This document shows, in pieces, positions 10,447 to 23,100 of a stretch of DNA of 64,000 nucleotides; positions within the stretch are counted from its first letter, which is position 1, and every line of letters begins with the position of its first letter. This DNA comes from Sophora flavescens (lineage: Eukaryota > Streptophyta > Magnoliopsida > Fabales > Fabaceae), in contig CM061070.1 in the NCBI GenBank assembly GCA_030762895.1, positions 31,771,652 through 31,835,651 of the forward strand, written 5' to 3'. The position numbers and the translations under genes were made by a program. The notes beneath the pieces were generated by a model. The model made no database searches, was not told the DNA's origin, and worked only from the letters and a program-made list of their open reading frames with translations.

Positions 10447-11663
10447 CTATAGAGCATAGCTGATCATGTCCGCATAACCATATCTTTGTGGTGGTTTGAT
10501 GTTCCTTCTGGCTCTATCTCTGGTGAGATTATAATCCTGAGGAACAGGTTGATCTTCTTCTGGTAGGTTTTGTTCCTCTGCTCGATCAATTTCTGCAGGT
10601 TGATCATCTTCTGACTGAACATCTCTGTCTCCTCTTGGCTCCACCTCCAGCTCAAATCTCTCCAAGTCCTTTTGATCAGAAACTTGATCAATTGGACTTC
10701 TTAGAGATTTGTATAGATCAGTTTCTTGAAAGGTAACATCTCTGCTTATGATGCACTTCTTCTCTTCTGGACACCATATTCTGAACCCCTTTACACCACT
10801 TGGATAACCAACAAAGTAGCCCTTTTTAGCTCTTGGAACCAGCTTTCCTTCATCAACATGATAATAGGCTGCACACCCGAACACTCTTAAGAGGCTATAG
10901 TTGGCTGGCTTGCCTGTCCATATTTCTTGAGGAGTCTTCAGATTAATAGCAGTTGATGGACTCATGTTAATCAAGTAACAAGCTGTATGAACAACTTCTC
11001 CCCAAAACCTGATTGGCATGCCAGCATTTGATAGCAGACATCTCATCCTTTCTAGTAAGGTTTTGTTCATTCTTTCAGCCAAACCATTTTACTGAGGTGT
11101 TTTTCTAACTGTCCTGTGCCTGTAAATGCCATGCTCTTTGCAATAGTTAGAAAACTCTTCTCCACAAAACTCTAAGCCATTATCTGTCCTCAGATTCTTG
11201 ACCTTCTTCTCAGTTCTGTTTTCAACCATAGCTTTCTATTCCTTGAATGCTTTGAATGCTTCATCTTTGCTCTTTAAAAGATATATCCAAACCTTCCTGC
11301 TATAGTCATCTAGGAAGAGAATAAAGTACCTGTTACCGCCATGAGAAGGAATCCTAGAAGGCCCCCCAAGTCACTGTGCACATAGTCTAGGACCCCTTTT
11401 GAGCATTGTTGGCCTGTTGAGAACTTCACCCTGTGCATTTTGCCAAACACACAGTGTTCACAAAATTCCAAGTCACCTATTTTGTCTCCACACAGCACAC
11501 CAAGCTTTCCAAGGATATGCAACCCTCGGATACTGACATGGCCTAGCCTCTGATGCCACAAGCTTGTCTTGTCTGTGCTTGAGGTCACAGCAACTACACT
11601 TCCTGTTATAGCATGACCTTTCAGGATGTAGATGCCATGCTCTATGATTCCTTTCATAACCAC
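10447..11663 (-). pseudogene. Copia integrase region, frame broken
   Basis: The pre-integrase zinc region is seen at 11663-11310 (LWHQRLGHVS ... CEHCVFGK, giving H-H-C-C). The core domain from about 11310 to 11090 is disrupted, with shifted frames and a TAA inside the usual TPQ(Q)NG motif near 11092. The rest of the core and the C-terminal part read open at 11082-10447 (AERMNKTLLER, FWGEVVHTACYLIN, FGCAAYYH, GYFVGY). An acidic linker leads towards the reverse transcriptase. As it stands no complete integrase could be made. Confidence 0.75.
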
Positions 11664-12805
11664 AAGAGCCCCTTGATGACTTTAAGAACACCATACTCTG
11701 CCTTGTATGAGCACCCGGATTCTTCCAGCATTCCCAGAGAGATTAAGTTCCTTTTTAGATCAGAAACATATCTAACTCCTGACAGAAACCTTTCAATTCC
11801 ATCATCAAATTTCAGCTTGACTGATCCTATGCCAACAACCTTGCAGACTGAATCATTTCCCATGACAACCTTGCCTCCATCAGTTTCTTTATAACCTAGA
11901 AGCCATTCTTTGACTGATGTCATATGAAATGAACATCCTGAGTCAAGAACCCAGTCCTTCTCAGTAATGTTTGTTGTAGCCATCAACACATCTGCACTTT
12001 CATAACCATCTGATGCTATAGAGACCTTTCCAACTTCATCATCATTATCATCCTTCCTCTTGAACTTTCTGTCAGGACATTCCTTCGTGAAATGTCCTTC
12101 TTTCTTGCATAGAAAGCACCTCTTCTTGGACTTCTCTTTATCTTTCTCCTTGGATTTGTTTTTGTTCTTCTGTTTTGAGCCTTTCTTGTCAGTTTTTCCT
12201 TTCATGAACAACCCTTCTCCACTGCTTTCCTCTTTGCCCTCTGTCCTTTTCTTCAACTCTTTGGAAATTAGAGCTGATTGGACCTCTTCCAGGGATAAAG
12301 AATCCCTTCCATAAACCAATGTATCACATAGGTTTTCATACGAGTTGGGCAGGGAATTTATGAGCAGTAATACCTGGTCTTCATCATCTATCTTTATGTC
12401 AATGTTCTCAAGATCTATTATGATCTTGATGAACTCATCCATGTGGTCTTCAATAGATCTCCCAGCTTGCATCTTGAAGGTGTAGAGCCTTTGTTTCAGG
12501 TAGAGTCTATTTGCCAGGGACTTTGTCATATATAGATGTTCCAATTTGAGCCAAATTCCAGCTGCTGTAGTTTCCTTTGAGACTTCCCTAAGCACCTTGT
12601 CTCCAAGACTCAAGATTAGAGCACTATGAGCCTTGTCCATCTTTTCCTTCTTTTCTGATTCAGAAAGAGTTGGAGCAAGACTGTTTTCTCCTTTCAGTGC
12701 TTCCCCTAAACCTTGTTGAACCAAGAAAGCTCTCATCTTGAGACGCCATAGGCCAAAGTCATTCTTCCCATTGAACTTCTCCAAATCATATTTGGTTGAT
12801 GCCAT
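11654..12805 (-). CDS. Copia gag and protease part of the polyprotein
   Basis: This is an open frame of 383 codons starting 40 bases inside the 5' LTR. It opens with KYDLEKFNGKNDFGLWRLKM, the start typical of Tnt1-like gag (UBN2-type capsid, residues about 10-200). A lysine-rich linker and a CCHC zinc knuckle follow (CFLCKKEGHFTKEC, near residue 230), then the protease active site VLDSGCSFHMT (near 287). The gag capsid coats element RNA; the protease matures the polyprotein. The frame is lost near 11660, where the pre-integrase region continues in another frame, so one frameshift separates them. Confidence 0.8.
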   Translation of the reverse strand: MASTKYDLEKFNGKNDFGLWRLKMRAFLVQQGLGEALKGENSLAPTLSESEKKEKMDKAHSALILSLGDKVLREVSKETTAAGIWLKLEHLYMTKSLANRLYLKQRLYTFKMQAGRSIEDHMDEFIKIIIDLENIDIKIDDEDQVLLLINSLPNSYENLCDTLVYGRDSLSLEEVQSALISKELKKRTEGKEESSGEGLFMKGKTDKKGSKQKNKNKSKEKDKEKSKKRCFLCKKEGHFTKECPDRKFKRKDDNDDEVGKVSIASDGYESADVLMATTNITEKDWVLDSGCSFHMTSVKEWLLGYKETDGGKVVMGNDSVCKVVGIGSVKLKFDDGIERFLSGVRYVSDLKRNLISLGMLEESGCSYKAEYGVLKVIKGLLWL

Positions 12806-12844
12806 GCCTCTAAGGACCGCAGAACCTGAGCTCTAGATACCAGT

Positions 12845-13216
12845 TGCTATAACTTGAGGACAGAATGGTATGGTTTAAAACAATCACAGAACTTGTTCAT
12901 CAACCACCAAGTTCCCTAGATTTTCCCACAGTTTTTCCTCTCTCTCAATTCTCCAGATTATCACTCACAAGTCTCTAATATCACTCAGAATGAAAATTTA
13001 GAAATCTGATCCCTCTACCCTGGAATCATGGCTTGATATATACATAGCCTACAACAAGAAGAGGGACCCCAAGAACCGAATGAAGACTGTTACACAGATT
13101 CTGTTCTAACTAACTAATTCTGTTGCAAGTCGATGAGGAGCTTGCGAGTGGCAGCAGAGATGTTGGGCCAGAGTGAGTTGAACATTGGGCCAAGCCCAAT
13201 GTACCATATCACAACA
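12845..13216 (-). repeat. Copia 5' LTR
   Basis: This is the 5' LTR of the minus-strand copia element. Its U5 end (TTATAGCA) is followed directly by the primer site TGGTATCTAGAGC at about 12833-12843. Confidence 0.85.
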
Positions 13217-13221
13217 ACTTG

Positions 13222-14196
13222 TGTTGTCGATATCTATCAAACGAAATACATGACAAAAAGTTGTCATGTGCTGCCCTTTGCTGTCCTGCTTGTCAAATAT
13301 TGTCCTGTATCTTAATGCGAATCAAACACACCCCGTGAGTAGTTCACAAAGATAAAGAATTAAATGCATTAACAGTGCCAACTTTCGTTTTTCTGTCTCG
13401 TCTTCATTTACTTCGACCCAAAAATCTTAATGAATTTTGTAATTTTGTTTCTTGTGAAATAATAATGCTAAACAATTCTGTGTCTGCCAATAACTTCATC
13501 TGAACAACCCTTCATGTTCACACTTGCATGGTAGCCACGTGAATAGATGCCAGGCAGGGCCCTAAAGCAATCCAATGTCTTGACTACAGGTCACAATAAA
13601 TATACCTGTACCTATAGGACAGAAACCCTTCGGCTGTAGAGTAGACAAGACAAAGGTCAAAATAAAGGGTAGTAATGAAAGTATGAAACTAGAGAAGACA
13701 CAGCTTTTAAGTAAATGTTACACAAGGAGAAAAAAGGGGTCAATGAGTTAAGTTACTACATGACTGAAAACAGAGAAATCCCAGAAAGTTGTATGGTTTA
13801 ATACAAGATCATTAACTTCTATCCCAGAATGAGCCAGCTTGCTTGGAAATTATCAAATATTCATGGAAATCCTCCCATAAGCTGCATATATCCTTGTCAT
13901 TTGGAACTCTTGAAGCCATTCACTGAGTTTATCCTTTTTAGGCAAGGAGAGGACTTGCCAAGAATACAATCAACCAAGTGGTCAATAATCCCGTCCTTTA
14001 TATGGTGTTTCCTGTAAAATACCAAACCGGGAAGATTGAGTTCCTAGAAAATTGACCATAAATGTTGCCCCAAAGTATATAATGGTAGCTAAGATTGTTC
14101 AAATGAAGATAAGATGCCTAAATGAAGAAAAATCCTGCCCCACCATTGTTACAAGGAAGAATGTCCAACATCCAAGATAGAGATAGCTGCTTTTAA
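13222..14196. other. Intergenic segment and probable 3' UTR of the CID4 gene
   Basis: Nothing coding is seen. The first 115 bases end in CAAACACACCCC, resembling one end of a plant hAT- or PIF-type MITE without its partner. The segment from about 13.8 kb to 14.2 kb directly follows the CID4 stop on the minus strand and is the likely 3' UTR. The cleavage site is not resolved. Confidence 0.4.
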
Positions 14197-17100
14197 TCAT
14201 TTACCTTTCCCAGAATACTAAAGACAGCAGAAGTGAGATATATAAATAAATCATACAGATATGATGCCTTCTAATCAGAATAAAGAAAAAGGGAAATTAA
14301 CTAGATACATTTTTCAAATAAAAACTAACAAAAAAAAACTAAAATTATTAGCAAAATATGTGAGTCCTTACAGGTAAGTAGCTCGGCATGTATAAAACTT
14401 GCCTAGGATGACCAAGAAGCTGTCCATACTGCAATTAGATTAATAATATTAATTATTCTGAAACATCAATATTCACATGACAGTCACCAATGAGAAGCTA
14501 CAAGTGAAATTTCACCTGTGGTCCATTTGGATGAAAATATGCCTGGGATGGCATTTGTGCTACCTGTGGATTATACATGATAGGTTGTGTCCCATCAAAA
14601 GTAGTTCCAACCTACACGCCATATGCAACATAATGAAGGTCATAAACAGAAGCAGGTCAGATTATTAAGTATTAATTGTAGTCTGCCATGGATTGACTAG
14701 GCCAATTTGGCACTCAATCATATATTTTTGTTGTTTTGAATGACCCGAAGCTGCAGCTTGGAGTTGTTGAAAGTTTGTTTTTTCTTTCCTATGTTTTAGG
14801 CAAATAAAAGTCATAGTTGCTCATAGGTTTATCTCCTATTATTTAGGCACTCATCCAGTTTTTATGCTTATCTAGTAACGTCATTTCTTTTCAAATTTCA
14901 AGTCCTCAGTTGTATAAATATTATGTTGATTCATCAATAAAATTACTCTCCCGTAGCAATGTTTTCCTTTCTCTACTTCACATTATTTTATATCCTCTGA
15001 TCTGTGAGTTGAGAGAAACCATAATAGGAGGAGATACATCATTCACAACAATTACACCACCAGTTTTCGATGGTGAGGAGTATGAAGCGTGGTCTACAAG
15101 GATGACTGTTCATCTTGAAGCACTAGATCTTTGGGAGGCTGTAGAAGAAGATTATGAAATTTTTGAATTACCCACAAATCCTATGGTGGCTCAACTGAGG
15201 AATCACAAAGAAAGGAAGACAAAAAAGGCAAAGGCTAAAGCTTGTCTTTTTGCTGCGGTGTCAAAAATAATATTTACAAGAATCATGAATCTGAAGTCTG
15301 CGAAGGACATTTGGGATTATCTCAAATCAGAATATCAAGGCAATGAAAGGACCATAGGCATGCAGGTGCTCGACTTGATTAGAGAGTTCGAGATGCAGAG
15401 CATGAAGAAAACATAAACTATAAAAGGCTATGTTGACAGGCTGTTGAGCATTGCAAATAAGGTACGAATTCTTGGTAAGGATTTTTCTGATGAAAGAATA
15501 GTGCAAAAAATTCTTGTTACTATTCCTGAAAATTATGAATCAAAGATATCATAGAGTCAAGAGACTTGTCAACAATCTCTTTGGGAAAATTAGTAAATGC
15601 TTTACAGGCACAAGATCAGAGAAGAATGATGATACAAGAGAGACAAGATCAAGAGACAATACAAGGTGCTTTTCGAATATTTTTGAAATTGAACTTGGAC
15701 CATGCATGCAGCTTCAAGTCAAGGAGGAGTGTTGTTTTGAATGACCCGAAGCTGCAGCTTGGAGTTTGTTGAAATTTGTTTTTTCTTTCCTATGTTTTAG
15801 GCAAATAAGAGTCATAGTAGCTCATAGGTTTATCTCCTATTATTTAGGCACTCATCCAGTTTTTACGCTTATCTAGTAACGTCATTTCTTTTCAAATTTC
15901 AAGTCCTCAGTTGTATAAATATTATGTTGATTCATCAATAAAATTACTCTCCCGTAGCAATGTTTTTCTTTCTCTACTTCACATTTTTTTCAGTATTTTA
16001 TATCCTCTAAAAACCAACAATTTTTTAGTCCTATGATGCAAGTCCAACTTCTTAGTAAGCCTTAGGGAAGTAACTCAATCCCATAACTATCCACTTCTAT
16101 TCTATATATTCCATAAGAACTCCGAATGTCCTCCCAAAAACGACAAACACACCTAAAAAATGGAAGGAGCAAGTGAATCAACTTCCAGGTTGCACTCCCT
16201 TCCAATGTCAATTCTGCTCTACAATATGGAACATCGGATATGAAAGATATGCCAGTAAACATCTTTTTGAAAGTAAGGGAAATGAAGCAAAATTTTCATT
16301 TCATGCAAAACACTCTGACCCTAATAAATATAGGCTCTAAGATAATGATAGGACCTCATATGTGGACTTGGGTCCAAATGGGCCAATAGCTCAGCATTCA
16401 ACTAGTGCTGAGAGTGTGTTGCTGAGGTGGCGGACAGAGAGAGTGATGAGAGCAAGGTGTGTGAGGGGGTTTCTGTTATATGGGGATTGTGTATGGGGAG
16501 AAAGGGTATCTAGAAAGATCATTGTGAGTGAATATGGGCAAAAAGCTTGCTCTTTGTAGGAGCTTTGCTCTGTGGCAGTAGGAGGTTTCCTCCACTGTAA
16601 TTTCTTTTTTTCTGCTTTAATACTATCATTTTCAAGTTTAATACTGTTTCATTTCTCTCTTTCAATACGGGTTCCTATTAGATAGTACAAGACCATGTGT
16701 CAAATACAATGAAGCTTTCTCTACGGATTAGTCTTAGATATCCTGACAGACTGATTTTCTTATCCAATAGCAAAAGATTTTTTCAAGGTACTGTCTCCAT
16801 AGATTTGAAGCAAGAAAAGCAAACAATTACCAATGTTCAGCTTTTCATACATCCCAAAACTCATCAGGAAATTCACACCACTGAAGCTAATAAGTAATAA
16901 CAAATGTTGGATGATACCAGACGGTCCAGACCATCACAATAAGAGAGGAAAAGTACATCACAAGCCCCAATATATCCAATATCAAATGTTGTGGACCTAG
17001 TGGCAATCAATATGAATCCTAATGAAAAATAAGCTTTTCAGTGAAATATCTTTTTGAAGGAATTCTTCTACAACAATATATACGTTATAAATTAAGTAGT

Positions 17101-20100
17101 AATTTTAGTAAAAACTACCAAAAGTTTGTAACTCTAGTTAATGGAAAATGAAAAATGTGCCTTAGATAAAGAAAAATTCTAGTTCTAGTATGATAATGAA
17201 ACCCACAGCTGACGCCAATTGGGGTGGTTCAACTGGTAAAGATCAAAGCACTTTGCTTGAAAGGCTTAGGTTTGACTCTCACTACTAGCAAACCTCCTAG
17301 TTGGGCGATCTGTAAGTACTGCTAGAAGCCTTCACTAAATCTTGTGGAATGCCCTAATCTTGGAATGAGGTACTGATAGGAACTGGATCAGATTATAGAA
17401 AGAATAATGTTTATTGATAAAGAATGACAGTTACAATCCAGGTATTCTAGAGACCTGGTGCCCTCCCACTCCAATTCCCTTACAAATTCAAAGACACCTT
17501 CCCTAATCCCTCCTTTCTATTATATATAGCCTCTCATCTCACACCCACCCCTAACTGACTGACTTACTAACCAACCAACCAACCATATAGGGGTTACCTA
17601 TCATACACCCAGCTGCATCACGTGGATGGATGTATATCCTAGAAGAAAACCCTATACAGGAACATCGGTGAAAATATAGAAACCCTTGCTATGATAGTAT
17701 AAAAATACATATGTTCTTCAATGGAGATTGAGAATATCTTTCGATAAATACTTACCCCAATACCCATGGGCATGGCTGGCATATTTGGTACGGTAGATAC
17801 ATTAGCAGGGAAATAGAAGGAACCATCAGACACAGGGGAGTGAGGCCTAACGGGGGTTTGAGATGGACTAAAACTCTTTGCATTAGGATTGAGCTTGAAT
17901 TCCTGAAACGTCAAAGGCAAAACAAAAAAGGGGAAGCTCAGAGACATTCCAGTAATATAAAAGACCAGAATGTGTCTATCAAAGAATAAAACAAAAGACG
18001 AGCGTTTGAAAGTGCAATTTCCTATTTTAAAATGTTAATCTTCAATTTCCACACCTTGGCATTAGGATTCAGAGTCGATTTTTCAGAAGACAGAGAACCA
18101 ACAGAAGAACTTGGTGATAGACCAGGACGAGAAGATGCAGTCACACCTCCCACACAATCTGAACCAGATGACCTAGAGCTACCTAGTCTTCCACGTAAAT
18201 TTACGGACCTGGTTTCCCCATTAGCTTTGCCAGATGCTGAGCCACTGGTCAACTCCCCAAATGACCCACTTTGTTCATGGGTTAAAATGTTAGTAGAAGG
18301 GGCATAGGAGGTAGCATTAGGAGATAATCCTCCTTTATCGGAGTCATCTTTCTTCAACTTCAGTGATGACTTTAAATCTGCACTAAATATTGCAAGATCT
18401 GAGGAACGCATACATAACAAAAGAATCAATAACTAAATGAAATGTCAAATTAAGTGACAGCTGCCATTCAGCAGTACCACTGAGTAATGGCATAAAGCTT
18501 CAGAGCTTCTTATTTATAAACAGAACATTCACTTAAACAACATTGGTTTAGTTTCATCCACTTTAGTTTCAGGCAATAATGCTTTAGATCTAATCAAATT
18601 GAGGGAGCCCATCAAGAAATTTCACAAACCCTTGGATTTTGACAGCTGGGCATCCTCAGCTTGCTGCATAAATTAATGAAACAACAGAAAAAAAGAAGGA
18701 TGAGACTTAGGAGTGTCAAAGCTAATATTGATCTCCTGCAAGATATTTATGACATGAGTATGAAAGTTGTAACACTTAAACTTCAACTCACTATCAGCTT
18801 TTCTTCTGTGGTATTACCATTGGCTCCATGTAGATCACTAATTGGGTTCTCTTGAATCCTGTAGGTTTTTTGTTGGATTTGAGAATTCATAATAAAGTTA
18901 ATATTTCATTTTTAAGTTCTGAAAAGCCACCCCTTGGGGAAGAATACAAATAACTACATCGGAAACAAGTAATTATACATAAAGCAAAAGTAAACATGCA
19001 CCTGCTTTCTCCATCCAAAAATGAGTAAATTTGGGCAGGGAGTTCGGATGCTAACTGCTTAGCATGATCATTAGAAACAGGGTGACTTAAATCCACACAA
19101 GTACTTGAGTGAGATGATTGTGTGTGATCCTGCACATGAAAGTAACATGAAATATTATGCTAAATTTAGGAAGTAAAATAATTTGTAGGAGAGGAGGGAG
19201 TAGAAGGAAAAAGCATCGAACAAAAGGAACATTTGAAACCAACTTTGTTTTGGACAAAACTGATTTATAATACACTAATATTTTTTGGACACCTGGATTT
19301 GGACACCCGTATAGATAACCTAGATTGGTGTGTGGGTGGGTGAGATGGAGGTGTATTGTATTCCAAAATAGAGTAGATATACTGTATACAATTATGAGTG
19401 TGGATGTCACTTTGGTGTCCATAATAGTTGTACAAATATCATAGCTCTTATAATATTTAGTAATGTTAAAGCTTCCCTAATTTCAAAACCATAATACGAC
19501 TTTGACTCAGTACACTTTCAAGCAGAAATTATTCAGGAAAATATCACAACTCCTAAAATTAGCCATTGGCTGCCTGCTTATTGGTTAATATTTTTAAAGG
19601 ATATTTTACCAATACTACCAGCACAAGTAGTTTTATCCACTACAGACTCTACATTAAAATATCAATCACTCCCTGTTAGGGCCCAATCATTGGTTTCGGG
19701 CCCAAAGGACATTCTGGTCCAGCAATTAGCTCATGGTCCCAAAGTCTGCAAGGTCTACACGAGGAATGAGGGGAGAGTGATGTGAGTGCTGTGCTGGCAG
19801 TAGGAAAGAGAGGCGTAACTGTTTTTCTGTTTTCCTTAGGCGCATAACAAATAGGCTGAGAGAGGGTGTGTGGGAGTATCTTGGGAAATCATTGGTGATT
19901 TGTTATGGATAGAGAGCAATAGCTCTCTATAGGAGTAGTGCTCTGTGGCAGTTTGGAATTTCTTTTCCACTGTAAAACCCTTCTCAAATAATAATACCCA
20001 AGTTCTCTTTTCCCTCAAGTTCTTTACTGTTCTATTGCTATACTCATTTATGGTTCCTAACAAACTAGTCCGACCTGCCGGATTACATAGAGGGGATCGG

Positions 20101-23100
20101 CGCACCAAGGAATACGGGGTGAATGCCACCGAGGAAAAAAGGAGGAATGGAGGCGAAAGTTGCAGTGTTAGGGGTGGAGCTGTCGAAGGTTAGGGTGGCC
20201 TTAGCGGAGGTGAGAAACACAGCCAAAGAAAATCAAGATAAACTCATGGCCATGTTGGCAAAATGTCTGGATAAGAAGTTATAGACAAAGGAGGAAGAAA
20301 GTGACGGGGATGGGGAGAAGCACAAAAAGCAAAGCGAATCAGAGAAGTGTAATGGCGAGAAGGAGTTGTCGTCCAAAACAGGGGGTCGACGTTGGGGTTG
20401 AATAAGTTGCAGGGCAAGGGGTTGGAGGAATTCCGCCAATCAGTGAAGAAGAGAACTTCCCATGTTCAACGGAGAGGACCTGGTGGGATGGATCACCCGC
20501 GCGAAGGTCTATTTCCAGATACAAGAGACTACCCCGGAGGTGCGGGTGAACTTGGCTCAGCTATGTATGGAAGGCTCGACGATCCATTTCTTTAATTCCT
20601 TGCTCGATGATGAAGCGGAGCTGACATGGGAACAACTGAAAGACGAGCTGCTCGATCGTTACGGCGGAATGGGTGACGGCGACGTCTTTGAGCAACTAAC
20701 AGATATTCGTCAGAGGCTCCGTTGACGAGTACATTCAGAACTTTGAACGATTGACGACGCAAGTGAGGAAACTACTCGACAATCAGTACTTTGGGTATTT
20801 CCTCCATGGGTTGAAGGCGGAAATCCGAGGTCGTGTGAGAAATTTCATAGCTCTGGGTACTATTTCACGTTCGAGGTTGATGAACGTGACTAGAGCAGTA
20901 GAGAAGGAGTTACGGGGGAAGGAAGGAGGCTTGAGGCCATCACGTGGGTCGGGTTCCAGACCCGGTTTTGGATCGTGTGCTCCTTTTCGATCCAATACCA
21001 ACAACTCGGGTCGCAACAGTGGGTCGGATTGGGTGTTTATGAGGGGAAATAAGGAAGTTGGATCGGGTGGAGGAAGTGGGCCAAAGGGAGGTCAATATGT
21101 GCCCAGAACTAACAAAGACTATGCTGATGAGAAGAAAAGAGGGGGGCCCCATGACAGCGGGGTCACCCATTTGTCCTATCAAGAACTAATGGACAAGAAG
21201 CAAAAGGGGCTTGCTTTGTTATAAATGTGGGGGACCTTTCCACCCTTTACACCAATGCCCAGATAAACAAATGAAGGTGATGGTGTTGGATGAGATGGAG
21301 GAAGGAGAGATTGAGGGTAATATCTTAGCTGTGGAAGTTGAAGAACAGGAGGAGGTGGATGGAGAGTGTAGTGTGATGAGCCTGGGAAGCTTGGTTGCGG
21401 ACAAGAGGGAGAAACCACAAACTGTGAAATTAAGAGGGGCCATGCAGGGGGTGCCCATTCTCATTTTGGTGTATAGTCGGGCCACCCACACCTTCATTTC
21501 AAGGCAATTGGTGAAGAACTGGGGTGGCCAGTAGAGGACACTAGAACTATGAGAATAAAGTTGGGAGATGGTTACCAAGCTATGGCCAGAGGGAAGTGCA
21601 GAGGGATGGAGCTAGATTTGGAGGATATCAAACTCACCGTAGACACTTTCCTTTTTGATCTGGAGGGCATAGATGTGGTCTTGGGCATATCTTGGCTTGC
21701 AACTTTGGGGGAAATGTTAGTTGATTGGGGAAAGCAGACCATGAAGTTTCGGGTGAAAGAGCAATGGGTGGAATTGAAAGGGGACAATGCAATAGTAATG
21801 TGCAGACAGCTTTACACAGTATTTTGGGGAAGCCCAGGAGAGCACTTGGGGGATTATTCCTGTCCTTTGAAAATCAGGTTGCCAATGAGTTATTTCAGGA
21901 AGAGCAGCAGGGTGTTATGAGTAAGAAACAACAGGAGGAGCTTGATAAAATGTTGACCGTTTATGCGAAGGTGTTCCAGGAACCATCAGGGCTGCCTCCA
22001 AAAAGGGGAAAAGAGCATGCTATTACTCTATTTGAGGGGCAGGGACCAATTAATGTGAGGCCGTATCGTTACCCACACCATCAGAAAAATGAAATCGAAA
22101 GACAGGTGAAAGAGATGATGGCATCAGGAATCATTAGGCACGACAACAGTCCATTTTCGAGCCCAGTGATCTTGGTAAAAAAGAAGGATGAGACTTGGAG
22201 GATGTGTGTGGACTATCGTGCCCTAAATAAGGTAACAGTTCCTGAAAAAATTCTGATTATAGATGAATTATTACTTGATGAGTTATATGGGGCTCAGTTT
22301 TTCTCTAAGTTGGATCTTAAATCGGGTTATCACCAAGTAAGGGTCAAGCAGGAGGATGTGCATAAGACCGCTTTCAGAACCCATGAAGGACATTACGAAT
22401 ACTTAGTAATGCCTTTTAGGTTGATGAACACACCTTCGACATTCCAATAACATATGAATGAGATTTTTAGGCCTATGTTAAGGAGATTTGTATTGGTGTT
22501 CTTTGACGATATCCTAATCTACAGCCCGGATTGGGAGACACATTTGAAACATCTAGCCTCGGTCTTGGACATACTACATAATCAACAATTGGTGGCTAAT
22601 AAAAAGAAGTGTCAGTTTGCTCAAGTTACCATTGAGTACTTGGGTCATTTGATATCTAAGGCAGGGGTGTCTATGGACCCAAATAAAATCAAAAGTGTAC
22701 AGTAATGACCGACCCCACGTAATGTGAAGGGAGTGAGGGATTTTTTGGGGTTAACTGGATACTATCGCAAGTTTATAAAAGATTATGGGAAGATTGCAAG
22801 GCCTTTAACGTAACTCACCAAGAAAGACGGATTTCAGTGGGGACCACAGGCACAAAGAGCTTTTGAAGTATTGAAGGAAAAAATCACAACAGCCCCGGTA
22901 CTTGCCTTGGCCGACTTCACTAAAGAATTTCTTATTGAGTGTGATGCCTTTGGAGTAGGGGTGGGTGCCATTCTCATGCAAAATGGCAAGCCTATAGCAT
23001 TTTACAGCAAGGCATTGAGAGCTAGAAACTTGTCTAACTCAGCATACGAGAAAGAATTAATGGCTGTAGTGCTGGCCATCCAGCATTGGAGTTCCTATCT

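Larger units (their letters stand above)
8409..13216 (-). mobile_element. Ty1/copia retrotransposon, Tnt1-like (Tork lineage), full length but broken
   Basis: The 372-bp LTRs are 12845-13216 (5', since the element reads leftwards) and 8409-8780 (3'). ACTTG duplicates the target on both sides (8404-8408, 13217-13221). The primer site beside the 5' LTR reads TGGTATCTAGAGC, close to initiator-Met. A purine tract, AAGGTGGAGAAT, lies beside the 3' LTR. Gag, protease, integrase and RT-RNase H follow in copia order, but the frame is interrupted between protease and integrase and inside integrase, so the element is not autonomous. The two LTRs differ at only a few sites, pointing to a fairly young insertion. 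Confidence 0.9.

Noticed and set aside
17217..17300. Possible tRNA gene (A-box and B-box like words).
   Set aside because: No cloverleaf, acceptor stem or anticodon arm can be drawn. The wider segment fits a tRNA-derived SINE.
18022..18429. 135-codon frame as a separate small gene with PAM2-like end.
   Set aside because: It is exon 11 of the CID4 gene, with acceptor at 18398 and donor after 18055. Its phase joins neighbouring exons exactly.
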